From CAZAYB01 sp964489215 (GTDB taxonomy: Bacteria > Planctomycetota > Phycisphaerae > Sedimentisphaerales > Anaerohalosphaeraceae): a DNA stretch of 12,885 nt. Positions 1-7,118 of the stretch are shown here, piece by piece. A program made the position numbers and the translations under genes. Position 1 is the stretch's first letter. Every line of letters begins with the position of its first letter. The DNA lies in contig CAZAYB010000070.1 of assembly GCA_964489215.1 (NCBI GenBank), positions 1-12,885 on the forward strand, in the 5' to 3' direction. The notes under the pieces are model-generated. The model worked only from the letters and a program-made list of their open reading frames with translations, was not told where the DNA came from and made no database searches.

Positions 1-2
1 CT

Positions 3-53
3 CAGAAGGTCCAGGACACGGCGGCCAAGGGAATAAAAGCCGTTATGCGGTAA
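3..53 (+). CDS. C-terminal end of an upstream gene (partial)
   Basis: Frame 3 reads QKVQDTAAKGIKAVMR and then TAA at 51-53. The other two forward frames give Arg/Pro-rich or Gly/Ser-rich sequence that looks less like protein. The short peptide has an amphipathic, helix-like character, but it is too short to assign to a family. It is called only because the left edge cuts it and because the composition changes after the TAA. The product is unknown, and the stretch could also be non-coding. Confidence 0.35.
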   Translation, partial: QKVQDTAAKGIKAVMR

Positions 54-392
54 AATTCATTTCAGTCAGTCTTTGCTGGAGGCAGTGAACCTCTTAAGAT
101 TGATTTGGGCTCAAAAGTTAATCTTTGCGGCTTTGGGGAGTTATTCAAACTGTGGTTGGACAAGGGTTTATACCAGCGGGCCTAAAAAAACCGCTTAACT
201 TCAATGACTGGTCTGGACCTCAGGGCGCAATTATTAAGGTCTGCGTTTTTAATAATTTGGGGAACTTTTGGGCAGTGTGGGTGTCATAATACTGTCAGGA
301 TTTTTTTTATAGCTGTTAAAAGCTTAAAAAAGTCGATTTTTACGGCTGGATGTCCGATAAAAACATAAAACGAGTATAAAAACGGAGTTATT
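54..392 (+). other. Intergenic region upstream of gspD
   Basis: This stretch of 339 bases has no convincing gene. It is richer in A/T runs than the flanking genes, including a run of eight T at about 301-308. One long imperfect hairpin lies at 96-125 and is listed separately. It should hold the promoter of the gsp operon, but I found no -35/-10 pair with good matches and correct spacing. TATAAA at 375-380 is too close to the ATG at 393 to be a useful -10 box. I saw no riboswitch that I recognise. Confidence 0.6.
96..125 (+). other. Imperfect hairpin in the gspD leader region
   Basis: AAGATTGA (96-103) pairs with TTAATCTT (118-125) with one G-T wobble. TTTG (104-107) pairs with CAAA (112-115), leaving loop GGCT and a two-base bulge at 116-117, for 12 pairs in all. 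The stem is A/T-rich and has no T tract after it, so it is not a classical intrinsic terminator. It lies 43 bases after the putative upstream stop codon and could be a weak 3' end structure or part of a leader RNA. Confidence 0.4.
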
Positions 393-3300
393 ATGCAATC
401 AATGAGTAGTTTCCGCATATTAAAGGGCGGATTATCAAGGTATGTTTTTTGTTTTCTTTTGCTGGTATTTATTTTTTTATCGCCGGTTACGGGTGAGGAA
501 AGCAATGGTTTGTTCCGCAACCGTGTTTATCGTTTGAGACATAGTGAAGCAACGGCGGTGCGCGATATTCTCAATGAGCTTTCTGTAGGTACGGATGTAA
601 ATATTCTTCCGCAAAATTCGCTTATTGTCAGCAGTAACAAGCCGGAAGATTTGATTAAGGCTACTTCGATAATCAAGCTTCTTGACTCTGAGGCGGATTA
701 TGAAACTGTTGTTCTGGTTGAAGGGGTTGATTCGGCGCGGGTTCCGAGCAGGGAAATGATAATCAATTCGGTAGGTAATGTCGATGTCGGCAGCTTGCTG
801 GATCCTCCTGCGAGCGTTACCAAGCCGAGGATTATTCTGGACATTCATGACGGTAATCTTATAGGGGTTGTTCCGTCTGAACTTAAGAGTGTTTTTGGTG
901 ATAAGGTTTTGGAGCTTTACAGTGAGCCCGGGGTTTTGCAGGGTCAACGCGGTGGGACAGAGCTGGAGGAGCTTGCTGAAAAGGCAGCTGCTTTGACTGA
1001 AGAAGATATCAATGATGTTATGGGGGCTGGTTTGGATGACGGAGGTATGAAAGAAGCAGAATTTGAGACTGGAGATTCTGAAGAGGTTTCGGTTGATGAT
1101 GAGCTTGGTATGGAGCTTCTGGATACGCTTGAGGAGGCGCGTGCGGAGTCTGAAGAAGCTGGAGAAGCTGTAGAAGCAGCGGACAAGAAAGACAGGCGTA
1201 TTGTAAGGACCGAAGTTGAGGTTACTACGAGTAACCAGGAAGATGATATAGAGGGGCTTGCGGAAGTGCTTTCTCAGCTAAAGAAGATGCAGGAAGGCGG
1301 GCCTGGTGGGGATATAGGACAGGCTGAAGAAACAGCTGAGGGTCAGGAGGGTACAGTAACGACAAAACAAGAGTTAGAGGGAGAGGTTCAAAGAGATATT
1401 TTCGGTAAGCAAGAGAAAAGCGAAGCGGTTATGGTTGATCTTGGTCCAGGTGATGATGAAAAGGATGTTTCAGAAAAGGCAAGGCGGTTTGATCCTGCTG
1501 AGCATGAGAAGCGGCTTAAGATTGATGAAAGCGAAAAAGAGCTTGAGCTTACGATTACGCTTCCGCAGACGGTTGAGATTACGTCTTTGCTTGAGCTTGT
1601 CGGCAAGCAGCTTGGTTTGAATTATATATTTGACCCTGCAAAGGTTCGCGGTAACGTTATGCTTAAGATTCATGACGGCAAGGTTAAAGTTAAGGATATG
1701 TATACTCTGCTGGAGACGGTGCTGAAGTTTCGTGGTTTTGTGATGAGCAGGAAGGGTAATCTTGTTACTATCGTTCCTGCTGGTGAGGCACTTGATATCG
1801 ATCCTGCTTTTCGGTCTTCGACAGATGAGATCGAGCCAGGTGATGTTGTTGTAACGAGCGTATTTCAGCTTGAATATATAAGTACGGTAAGTGCGGAGAA
1901 TATTCTTAAGAAGATGAAGCTTGGGACCATCGATATTACCGGCATCGAGGAGACGGGCACGATTATTGTGACTGAATACGCGTATCGTATGCCGAGGGTT
2001 GAGGAGATACTTGATCTTGTGGATGTGCCTGGCGAGCCTAAGCGTTTTGCTTATCGCCAGCTGATGTATACATTGGCGAGCAATCTTGCACCGAAGGTTC
2101 AGACTTTGGCAGAGCAGCTTGAGGGAGTAAGTGTTACGATAAGCAAGGGCAGTACTAGTCCTAAGACGACAAGCCGGAGCCGAACATCGAGGAGCAGGTC
2201 CAGCAGAACACGCAGGCCGACACCTAAGCCGACTCAGCAGGGAGTTGAACCTCAAAAGGAAAGTGTTTTTCTTGATACTGATGACAGGACGAACCGGATA
2301 TTCATGATAGGTATGGAAACGGAGATCGAGCTTGTTAATGAGATTATCGATGCTCTTGATGTTCAGCAGCAGGATCTTCGGACGATTCGTCAGTATGAGA
2401 TTCAGTATGTAGGAGCGGATGAGGTTCGTGATAAGCTTTCTGAGCTTGGAGTGATAGGCGATGGGGGTTACGGGTCAGGCAGTACGAGCAGGAGCAGAAG
2501 CAGGACCAGCAGAACGAGCAGGACAGCTGGGAATGCAAGAACGCCAGCACCTCAGGGTCAGGAGGCGACGAGTGCTGAAGAGATTATCGAGGGCAAGGCT
2601 CAGGTTGTTGTTTTAGAGAGTACGAATTCTCTGCTTGTGAACGCGACTCCAGAGCAGCATATCCAGATAGCAATGATAACCGCGCATATTGACGCGGAAC
2701 TTGAAGAGACGGCAAATCCTTATGTAATATATTCCCTTGAGAATCAGGACCCTGAAGATATGGCGGAGGTTCTGCAAGAAGTTGTTGAAGCTCAGATGAG
2801 CGCAAAGCAGCAGAAAGAATCCAAGATTCAATCCACAACCGGCATTGAGCAGGATAAGGTAATTATCGTTCCTGATAAACAGACTTTTTCAATTATTGTG
2901 TATGCCAACAGGAAAAAGCAGGAGCAGATAGGCAAGCTGATTGAAGTGCTTGACAAACGCAGGCCGCAGGTTCTTATCGATGTTGCACTGGTTGAGATAA
3001 AACAGAAGGATGTTTTTGAGTATGACCTTAATATCGTGGCCAATGCCGAGCGTGCGGTTACAGGCAATCTGGGAGTTACCGGCGGTTTGCTTCCTATATC
3101 CGGGGCGACGGGCGGCAAGCACTGGGAGGGCGGGTGGAATCTTACGGATTCTGAGGGCAGCCCGAGCGGTGCGATAAAAGGTTTTTACGGAGATGAACAG
3201 ATCCAGGCGCTGTTTGAATTAGTTAAGACCAAAAGCTATGGAAGGATACTCGCTCAACCTAAATTACTCGCAAATGATAATGAAGAAGGAATACTTACAA

Positions 3301-3902
3301 CTACGACACAGACGTGGAGAGCGATTAACAAAATTACATATGTCGAAGGGCAGGATTCAGCCAACCCTCTTAGTGAAACAGACTATAAAGACTACACCGC
3401 AACAATCGAACTCATGATTAAACCCACTATAAGCGAAGGTGATTTGCTCAGGCTGGAAATCACAATGCAGCGAGAAGATTTTGCTCCTCAGACCGAGGGT
3501 GAGACCGCCAAACCACCGGACAAGGACACTACAGAGGTTACAACAGTAGTAACTGTTCCGGACGGTGATACAATAATTTTGGGAGGTCTTACCAAACTAA
3601 ACCAAGGCAAGGGCGGAAGCAAGATACCAATTTTAGGAGATATACCGATTATAGGAAACGCTTTCAGAACAGTGAATAACTCTATTGACGACAGCTATCT
3701 GTACATTTTCGTCAAATCTAATATTGTAAGACCAGATCCGGCCAGTGGCGGTATGGACAAGATAAAGAACATATCAGATGAATACAGACTGAGTTTTGAA
3801 GAGCAGGAAATAGAGTTTCAGGAACATGAAGATTTTACGGGCGTGAAGCCAACGCGTTATGAACCTGAAAACGTACTTGAAGACATAACTGTAAGAAAAT
3901 AG
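393..3902 (+). CDS. gspD: Type II secretion system secretin GspD, expanded form
   Basis: This is the outer-membrane channel through which folded substrates leave the periplasm. The start at ATG 393 follows GGAG at 384-387. Residues 1-34 form a signal peptide (basic, then a long hydrophobic core ending near VTG). Domains by eye are: NolW-like fold about 45-110; strongly acidic low-complexity region about 188-380; N0/STN-type domain about 382-465; four NolW-like modules at about 486-547, 550-661, 666-769 and 775-856; secretin C-domain about 860-1130 with PDGDTIILGGL near 1055-1066 and the following KIPILGDIPIIGNAF; and an acidic C-terminal tail. Arg/Ser-rich inserts sit in the second and third modules of the array. 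At 1169 residues it is far longer than the usual ~650. A NolW-like domain ahead of N0 is not the usual order. No lipobox is visible. It is the first gene of the cluster and fits GspD better than PilQ because of the T2SS neighbours. Family identity is firm, domain limits approximate. Confidence 0.95.
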   Translation: MQSMSSFRILKGGLSRYVFCFLLLVFIFLSPVTGEESNGLFRNRVYRLRHSEATAVRDILNELSVGTDVNILPQNSLIVSSNKPEDLIKATSIIKLLDSEADYETVVLVEGVDSARVPSREMIINSVGNVDVGSLLDPPASVTKPRIILDIHDGNLIGVVPSELKSVFGDKVLELYSEPGVLQGQRGGTELEELAEKAAALTEEDINDVMGAGLDDGGMKEAEFETGDSEEVSVDDELGMELLDTLEEARAESEEAGEAVEAADKKDRRIVRTEVEVTTSNQEDDIEGLAEVLSQLKKMQEGGPGGDIGQAEETAEGQEGTVTTKQELEGEVQRDIFGKQEKSEAVMVDLGPGDDEKDVSEKARRFDPAEHEKRLKIDESEKELELTITLPQTVEITSLLELVGKQLGLNYIFDPAKVRGNVMLKIHDGKVKVKDMYTLLETVLKFRGFVMSRKGNLVTIVPAGEALDIDPAFRSSTDEIEPGDVVVTSVFQLEYISTVSAENILKKMKLGTIDITGIEETGTIIVTEYAYRMPRVEEILDLVDVPGEPKRFAYRQLMYTLASNLAPKVQTLAEQLEGVSVTISKGSTSPKTTSRSRTSRSRSSRTRRPTPKPTQQGVEPQKESVFLDTDDRTNRIFMIGMETEIELVNEIIDALDVQQQDLRTIRQYEIQYVGADEVRDKLSELGVIGDGGYGSGSTSRSRSRTSRTSRTAGNARTPAPQGQEATSAEEIIEGKAQVVVLESTNSLLVNATPEQHIQIAMITAHIDAELEETANPYVIYSLENQDPEDMAEVLQEVVEAQMSAKQQKESKIQSTTGIEQDKVIIVPDKQTFSIIVYANRKKQEQIGKLIEVLDKRRPQVLIDVALVEIKQKDVFEYDLNIVANAERAVTGNLGVTGGLLPISGATGGKHWEGGWNLTDSEGSPSGAIKGFYGDEQIQALFELVKTKSYGRILAQPKLLANDNEEGILTTTTQTWRAINKITYVEGQDSANPLSETDYKDYTATIELMIKPTISEGDLLRLEITMQREDFAPQTEGETAKPPDKDTTEVTTVVTVPDGDTIILGGLTKLNQGKGGSKIPILGDIPIIGNAFRTVNNSIDDSYLYIFVKSNIVRPDPASGGMDKIKNISDEYRLSFEEQEIEFQEHEDFTGVKPTRYEPENVLEDITVRK
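2166..2216 (+). repeat. Arg/Ser/Thr-rich tract 1 in gspD
   Basis: Residues about 592-608 of GspD consist almost only of Thr, Ser and Arg (TTSRSRTSRSRSSRTRR), followed by a Pro/Lys/Gln-rich stretch. The tract splits a NolW-like module between its first helix/strand half and its second half (DDRTNRIFMIG). It therefore most likely sits in an exposed loop of a periplasmic ring. Serine and arginine codons are mixed (AGC, TCG, TCC; AGG, CGG, CGA, AGA). Confidence 0.85.
2481..2525 (+). repeat. Arg/Ser/Thr-rich tract 2 in gspD
   Basis: Residues about 697-711 of GspD read STSRSRSRTSRTSRT. The tract sits in the loop of the next NolW-like module, the same relative place as tract 1. Its DNA is dominated by AGC, AGG, AGA and ACG/ACC triplets, making an imperfect triplet repeat on the + strand. 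A Gly/Ser hinge precedes it. Confidence 0.85.
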
Positions 3903-3976
3903 AAAGAGAAACAATAGAATGTGAAATAAATTTGAATCAGTATGGTTTAAAATGGATATATATTTTTATTTATGCT

Positions 3977-4105
3977 ATGGATTTTATTCCGGCGCCGGCA
4001 CTTTTGGCGGGAATTACAAGCATGGTAATTCGTGATGAAACAACCGTCCGAATAAATCTGCGGGCTAACTACATGTTGGACAGTCGGCGGAATGAGCTTA
4101 ATTAA
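3977..4105 (+). CDS. Possible small ORF, 42 residues, unknown
   Basis: ATG 3977 opens MDFIPAPALLAGITSMVIRD and the ORF ends at TAA 4103-4105. The same frame (different from gspD) is open back past the gspD stop, so a longer product from TTG 3932 is possible. The composition looks protein-like: a hydrophobic segment, then a charged, Arg-rich end (MLDSRRNELN). There is no Shine-Dalgarno sequence before ATG 3977, and inverted repeats overlap it. It could be a remnant of a gene, a small unrecognised protein, or chance. I assign no function. Confidence 0.22.
   Translation: MDFIPAPALLAGITSMVIRDETTVRINLRANYMLDSRRNELN
3986..4014 (+). other. Hairpin A (alternative to hairpin B)
   Basis: ATTCC (3986-3990) pairs with GGAAT (4010-4014) and CGCC (3993-3996) with GGCG (4006-4009). 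GG is bulged and the loop is GGCACTTTT. The nine pairs make a GC-rich core. Its right arm shares bases 4011-4014 with the left arm of hairpin B, so both cannot form fully at once. Confidence 0.45.
4011..4031 (+). other. Hairpin B (alternative to hairpin A)
   Basis: GAATTAC (4011-4017) and GTAATTC (4025-4031) form a perfect seven-base inverted repeat with the seven-base loop AAGCATG. In DNA it could be a dimeric regulator's operator. In RNA it would be a hairpin competing with hairpin A. Confidence 0.5.
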
Positions 4106-4119
4106 AAGGCACGGACGGT
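4043..4119 (+). other. Long-range inverted repeat before gspE
   Basis: ACCGTCCG (4043-4050) is the exact reverse complement of CGGACGGT (4112-4119), 61 bases apart. Inside it, CTAAC/GTTGG around the loop TACAT (about 4065-4079) can form a small helix with one T-G wobble. Such a closing stem resembles the outer helix of a structured RNA ending 27 bases before the gspE start. I do not recognise a known riboswitch. Confidence 0.45.
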
Positions 4120-4146
4120 AATCAGACGAGTAGAAAGCAGATTGGT

Positions 4147-5850
4147 ATGTTGAAGCAGCTTTTAATAGATACGGCGAGGGGCAGCGGCATAATTAACGCC
4201 GATACGCTCAGAGTGTTTTTCGAGGATAATGCAGATGACAGCCGAGGTGTTGATGAGCTTTTGCTTTCTGCTCCTAATTTTACAGAGGAGTCAGTTTTGC
4301 GTTTGTTCGCAGAGGCATTGAACATGGACTATTTTGGCGAGATAGGCTCTGATGATGTGCCGGAGGCTTTTGTGAATTCTGTACCAGCATCTTACGCACA
4401 GCATCATTATCTTATTGGTGTCAAGAGCGGTGAGGACGGTAATGGTCCGATGCGTGTTGCTCATGCCAGGCCTTTGAATACTAATGCGGTCGATAATATA
4501 TCCAAGATGGTTAAGCGTCCGGTTACCGGTGCCCTTGCGAGCAGGACGGCTATAACGGCAGCTATAGATGTAGCTTATGAGCAGAAGAATACAGTTATAG
4601 AAGAGGTTGCAGAAGAGCTTGACGGCCAGAATTTAGATCAGCTTGTCGATGAGGTTGATTCTTCTGATGATCTTCTTGATGTTGTTAATCGTCCTCCTGT
4701 GATAAGGCTTGTTAATGATATTCTTTTTCGTGCCCTTCAGCTTCGGGCAAGTGATATTCATATTCATCCTTACGAATCCAAGATACAGATCCGTTACAGG
4801 ATAGACGGTATATTGTATGATACTTTGAGTCTTGGGAGGAATGTTCTTCCTTTGGTGATTTCCCGTATCAAGGTTATGGCAGGTATGGATATTGCGGAGC
4901 GGAGGATGCCCCAGGACGGGCGCTGTTCGGTTCGTGTAGGTCAAAGGGAGATAGATCTTCGAGTAAGTACGGTTCCGACGAGTTTTGGCGAGCGTGCAGT
5001 TTTGAGGATACTTGATAAGAGCAGCGGGATATTCAGTCTTGATGAGCTTGGTTTGTGGAAGGATGATCTTGAGCGTTTTGATGACATGATCAACCGTTCC
5101 CACGGTGTAATATTTGTAACTGGTCCAACCGGCAGCGGTAAGAGCACGACACTTTATGCGAGTCTGCAGCGGATAAACAGCACAGAGAAGAACGTTATGA
5201 CAATCGAGGATCCTATAGAGTATCAGCTCGGGGGTATAAGTCAGATGCAGGTAGCGAGCAAGAAAGGTGTAACTTTTGTTAATGCTTTAAGGCATGTTCT
5301 CAGGCAGGACCCGGAGGTTATTCTGGCGGGTGCCGTTCGAGACGCGGAGCCTGCTAGCATGGCGATACAGTCGTCTTTGACGGGGCATCTTGTTTTCAGT
5401 ACACTTCATACGAACGACTCTGCCGGTGCGGTGAGCAGGCTTCTGGATTTTGGTGTAGAGCCTTATCTTGTAAGTTCATCGCTTATATGTGTTATGGCAC
5501 AGAGGCTTGTTCGAAGGATATGCGATAACTGCAAGGAGCCTTATAAGCCTAGCGAACATGAACTGAGGCAGCTTGGTATAGAGAAGACGGATAAGGATTT
5601 TTTTATGGGCAAGGGCTGTGATAAGTGTTTTGATACGGGTTATCGGGGCAGGCTTGGTATATATGAGCTTATGGGTATAAGCGATGATATTCGAGAGATG
5701 GTTTACGAGCGTCAAAGCGCAGGTGTTATCAAGAAGAAGGCATTGGCATCGGGGATGAATACACTTCGTATGGACGGTACGAGAAAAGTGGAGTCCGGTC
5801 TTACGACATTTTCAGAAGTTTTGCGTGTAACTCAGGCAGATACAGTTTAA
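4147..5850 (+). CDS. gspE: Type II secretion ATPase GspE with altered Walker B
   Basis: This is the cytoplasmic AAA-type ATPase that powers pseudopilus assembly through GspL and GspF. At 567 residues its length is normal. Residues 1-160 form the N-terminal domain that in the family contacts GspL. The Asp box ASDIHIHPY is at 201-209. Walker A GPTGSGKST is at 326-334 (Lys332). The His box STLHTND follows, with His421. Two CxxC pairs (Cys459/462 and Cys491/494) form the zinc-binding C-terminal module. The Walker B strand reads PEVILAGAVRDAEP, so residue 396 is Ala (GCC) where the family has the catalytic Glu of GEIRD, and the usual Thr after RDxE is Pro. Everything else is family-typical. The ATG at 4147 has only a weak purine stretch (AGAAAG) before it. 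The stop is 12 bases before gspF. It could also be called PilB-like, but the context says GspE. Confidence 0.95.
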   Translation: MLKQLLIDTARGSGIINADTLRVFFEDNADDSRGVDELLLSAPNFTEESVLRLFAEALNMDYFGEIGSDDVPEAFVNSVPASYAQHHYLIGVKSGEDGNGPMRVAHARPLNTNAVDNISKMVKRPVTGALASRTAITAAIDVAYEQKNTVIEEVAEELDGQNLDQLVDEVDSSDDLLDVVNRPPVIRLVNDILFRALQLRASDIHIHPYESKIQIRYRIDGILYDTLSLGRNVLPLVISRIKVMAGMDIAERRMPQDGRCSVRVGQREIDLRVSTVPTSFGERAVLRILDKSSGIFSLDELGLWKDDLERFDDMINRSHGVIFVTGPTGSGKSTTLYASLQRINSTEKNVMTIEDPIEYQLGGISQMQVASKKGVTFVNALRHVLRQDPEVILAGAVRDAEPASMAIQSSLTGHLVFSTLHTNDSAGAVSRLLDFGVEPYLVSSSLICVMAQRLVRRICDNCKEPYKPSEHELRQLGIEKTDKDFFMGKGCDKCFDTGYRGRLGIYELMGISDDIREMVYERQSAGVIKKKALASGMNTLRMDGTRKVESGLTTFSEVLRVTQADTV

Positions 5851-5862
5851 TTTTGGTGATAT

Positions 5863-7077
5863 ATGCCGCGTTTTACATATACAGCGATAGATGTTAACAA
5901 GAAGACAGTCAAGGGTACTGTCAGTGCAGAGAGTCCGTTCGCAGCGAGGAAGCATCTCAGGACAAAAGGTCTTCATCCGACTGATGTCAAGGAGCTTTCG
6001 GCAGGTGAGCAGCCCAGGAGCCTTGGTTCATTTTTCCGCAAGGGCAATAAGGGTCAGGTTATTGAGTTTACCCGAGAACTTTCGACAATGTTAAAGGCAG
6101 GTATAAAGCTGACGGAGGCTTTGAGTGTTCTTGTTCAGCAGATAAGCGACCCAAGGCTCAAGAACGCGATAAACGATGTCAAGGACCGGGTAGTTACCGG
6201 AGAAAGCTTTGCAGATGCTATCGGTGAGTATCATCATTTCTTCGATGTGATTTATGTGAGCATGGTTCGTGTAGGTGAGGTTACTGGAACTTTGGAAAAG
6301 AGCCTTGGCGATATGGCGACCTTTATGGAGAAGCGTAAACAGGTAGAATCAAAGTTTATCACGGCGATGATATATCCTGTTATTTTGATATTGGTTTGTT
6401 TTGCGGTAGTTATATTTTTAACGGTTTCAGTTATCCCCAAGGTTGCTGAACAGATAAGGCAGGCAGGCCAGGAGCTTCCATTGATAACCCGTTTGATGAT
6501 GTGGGTTAGCGATGTTCTTACGAGCTGGCGTGTTCTGATTGTTATTGGTGCTGTTACTGGTATCGTTTGGGGGTTTAAGAAATTTTTCTCGACAGTTAAG
6601 GGAGCGATGATTCGTGACAGGATGGTACTTTCGGTACCGATATTCGGCAACCTGATAAAGCAGCGTATAGTCGCCAGGTTCGCTTCTACGCTTTCGACGC
6701 TGATCGGTTCGGGTTTGTCAGTTGCAGAGTCTTTGAAGATAGTGGCAGAGGTTACGGGCAATTCCATAATGAATCGAGCAGTTCGCCAGGCGCGGGACAG
6801 AATATTGTCGGGAGCTGATATCGCGACCCCTTTGCGTGAAAGCGGAGTTATAGAGCCTGCGATAGCTCACATGGTCGCGGTTGGCGAAAAGACTGGTGAA
6901 CTTGAAACGATGCTTGCGAGTATAAGCGAAAGTATGGAGTCTAACAGCGATGTTGTAATAGAAAGGTTAAGTGCAGCAATTGAACCTGTGATAATTTTAA
7001 TAATGGCGATTCTTGTTGGTACGATAGCGATAGCGGCGCTGTTACCGATAATTAAATTTTCCGCTGGACAGATGTAA
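5863..7077 (+). CDS. gspF: T2SS inner-membrane platform protein GspF
   Basis: GspF is the polytopic platform protein that works with GspE and GspL to feed pseudopilin subunits into the pseudopilus. At 404 residues it has the standard length. It starts PRFTYTAID and keeps the typical Ala-rich KGTVSAES entry. Two cytoplasmic GspF domains are visible at about 65-185 and 268-390. They have the repeated pattern of FTRELSTMLKAGIKLTEAL in the first copy and RFASTLSTLIGSGLSVAESL in the second. Hydrophobic spans lie at about 166-193, 221-238 and 372-397. It starts 12 bases after gspE with GGTGAT close before the ATG, which suggests tight coupling. Nothing in it is truncated or missing. Confidence 0.96.
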   Translation: MPRFTYTAIDVNKKTVKGTVSAESPFAARKHLRTKGLHPTDVKELSAGEQPRSLGSFFRKGNKGQVIEFTRELSTMLKAGIKLTEALSVLVQQISDPRLKNAINDVKDRVVTGESFADAIGEYHHFFDVIYVSMVRVGEVTGTLEKSLGDMATFMEKRKQVESKFITAMIYPVILILVCFAVVIFLTVSVIPKVAEQIRQAGQELPLITRLMMWVSDVLTSWRVLIVIGAVTGIVWGFKKFFSTVKGAMIRDRMVLSVPIFGNLIKQRIVARFASTLSTLIGSGLSVAESLKIVAEVTGNSIMNRAVRQARDRILSGADIATPLRESGVIEPAIAHMVAVGEKTGELETMLASISESMESNSDVVIERLSAAIEPVIILIMAILVGTIAIAALLPIIKFSAGQM

Positions 7078-7103
7078 TTTTAGTTTGACAGAGCAACAAA
7101 TTG

Positions 7104-7108
7104 AAAGG
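7104..7108 (+). promoter_or_regulatory. Ribosome binding site setting the gspG start
   Basis: AAAGG (7104-7108) lies 10 bases before ATG 7119. This supports ATG 7119 over the upstream in-frame TTG at 7101, which would add six residues to the leader. Confidence 0.55.
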
Positions 7109-7118
7109 TATCAGGATT

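Larger units (their letters stand above)
3903..4146 (+). other. gspD-gspE intergenic region with inverted repeats
   Basis: This 244-base gap is much larger than any other inside the cluster (others are overlaps or 41 bases at most). Three inverted repeats lie within it and are listed separately. It also contains the weak 42-codon ORF at 3977-4105. There is no clear terminator T tract and no good promoter. TTGAAT at 3932 with GATATA 17 bases on is only a poor match. It may hold a second promoter or a structured leader for gspE onward. Confidence 0.6.

Noticed and set aside
175..195. AGCGG/CCGCT stem as an intrinsic terminator
   Set aside because: Only five pairs, the A run lies in the loop and no T tract follows the stem on either strand.
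150..200. c-di-GMP (GEMM) riboswitch, suggested by a GGCCTAAA-like piece
   Set aside because: The other conserved blocks and the paired helices of that class are missing.
258..274. GG-N10-GC spacing as a sigma-54 promoter for gspD
   Set aside because: Only the GG and GC pairs match. The rest of the -24/-12 consensus is absent.
204..368. 55-codon + strand ORF (MTGLDLRAQLLR...) with a hydrophobic patch and Cys-Gly-Cys, lipoprotein-like
   Set aside because: No ribosome binding site, a poly-T run gives its Phe residues, and codon use is unlike the neighbouring genes. Most likely chance.
1470..2255. Long minus-strand frame (261 codons) opposite gspD
   Set aside because: It is antisense to a clear gene with family-typical domains, and its translation is basic, Arg/Leu/Asn-rich shadow sequence. 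The same applies to the other minus-strand frames.
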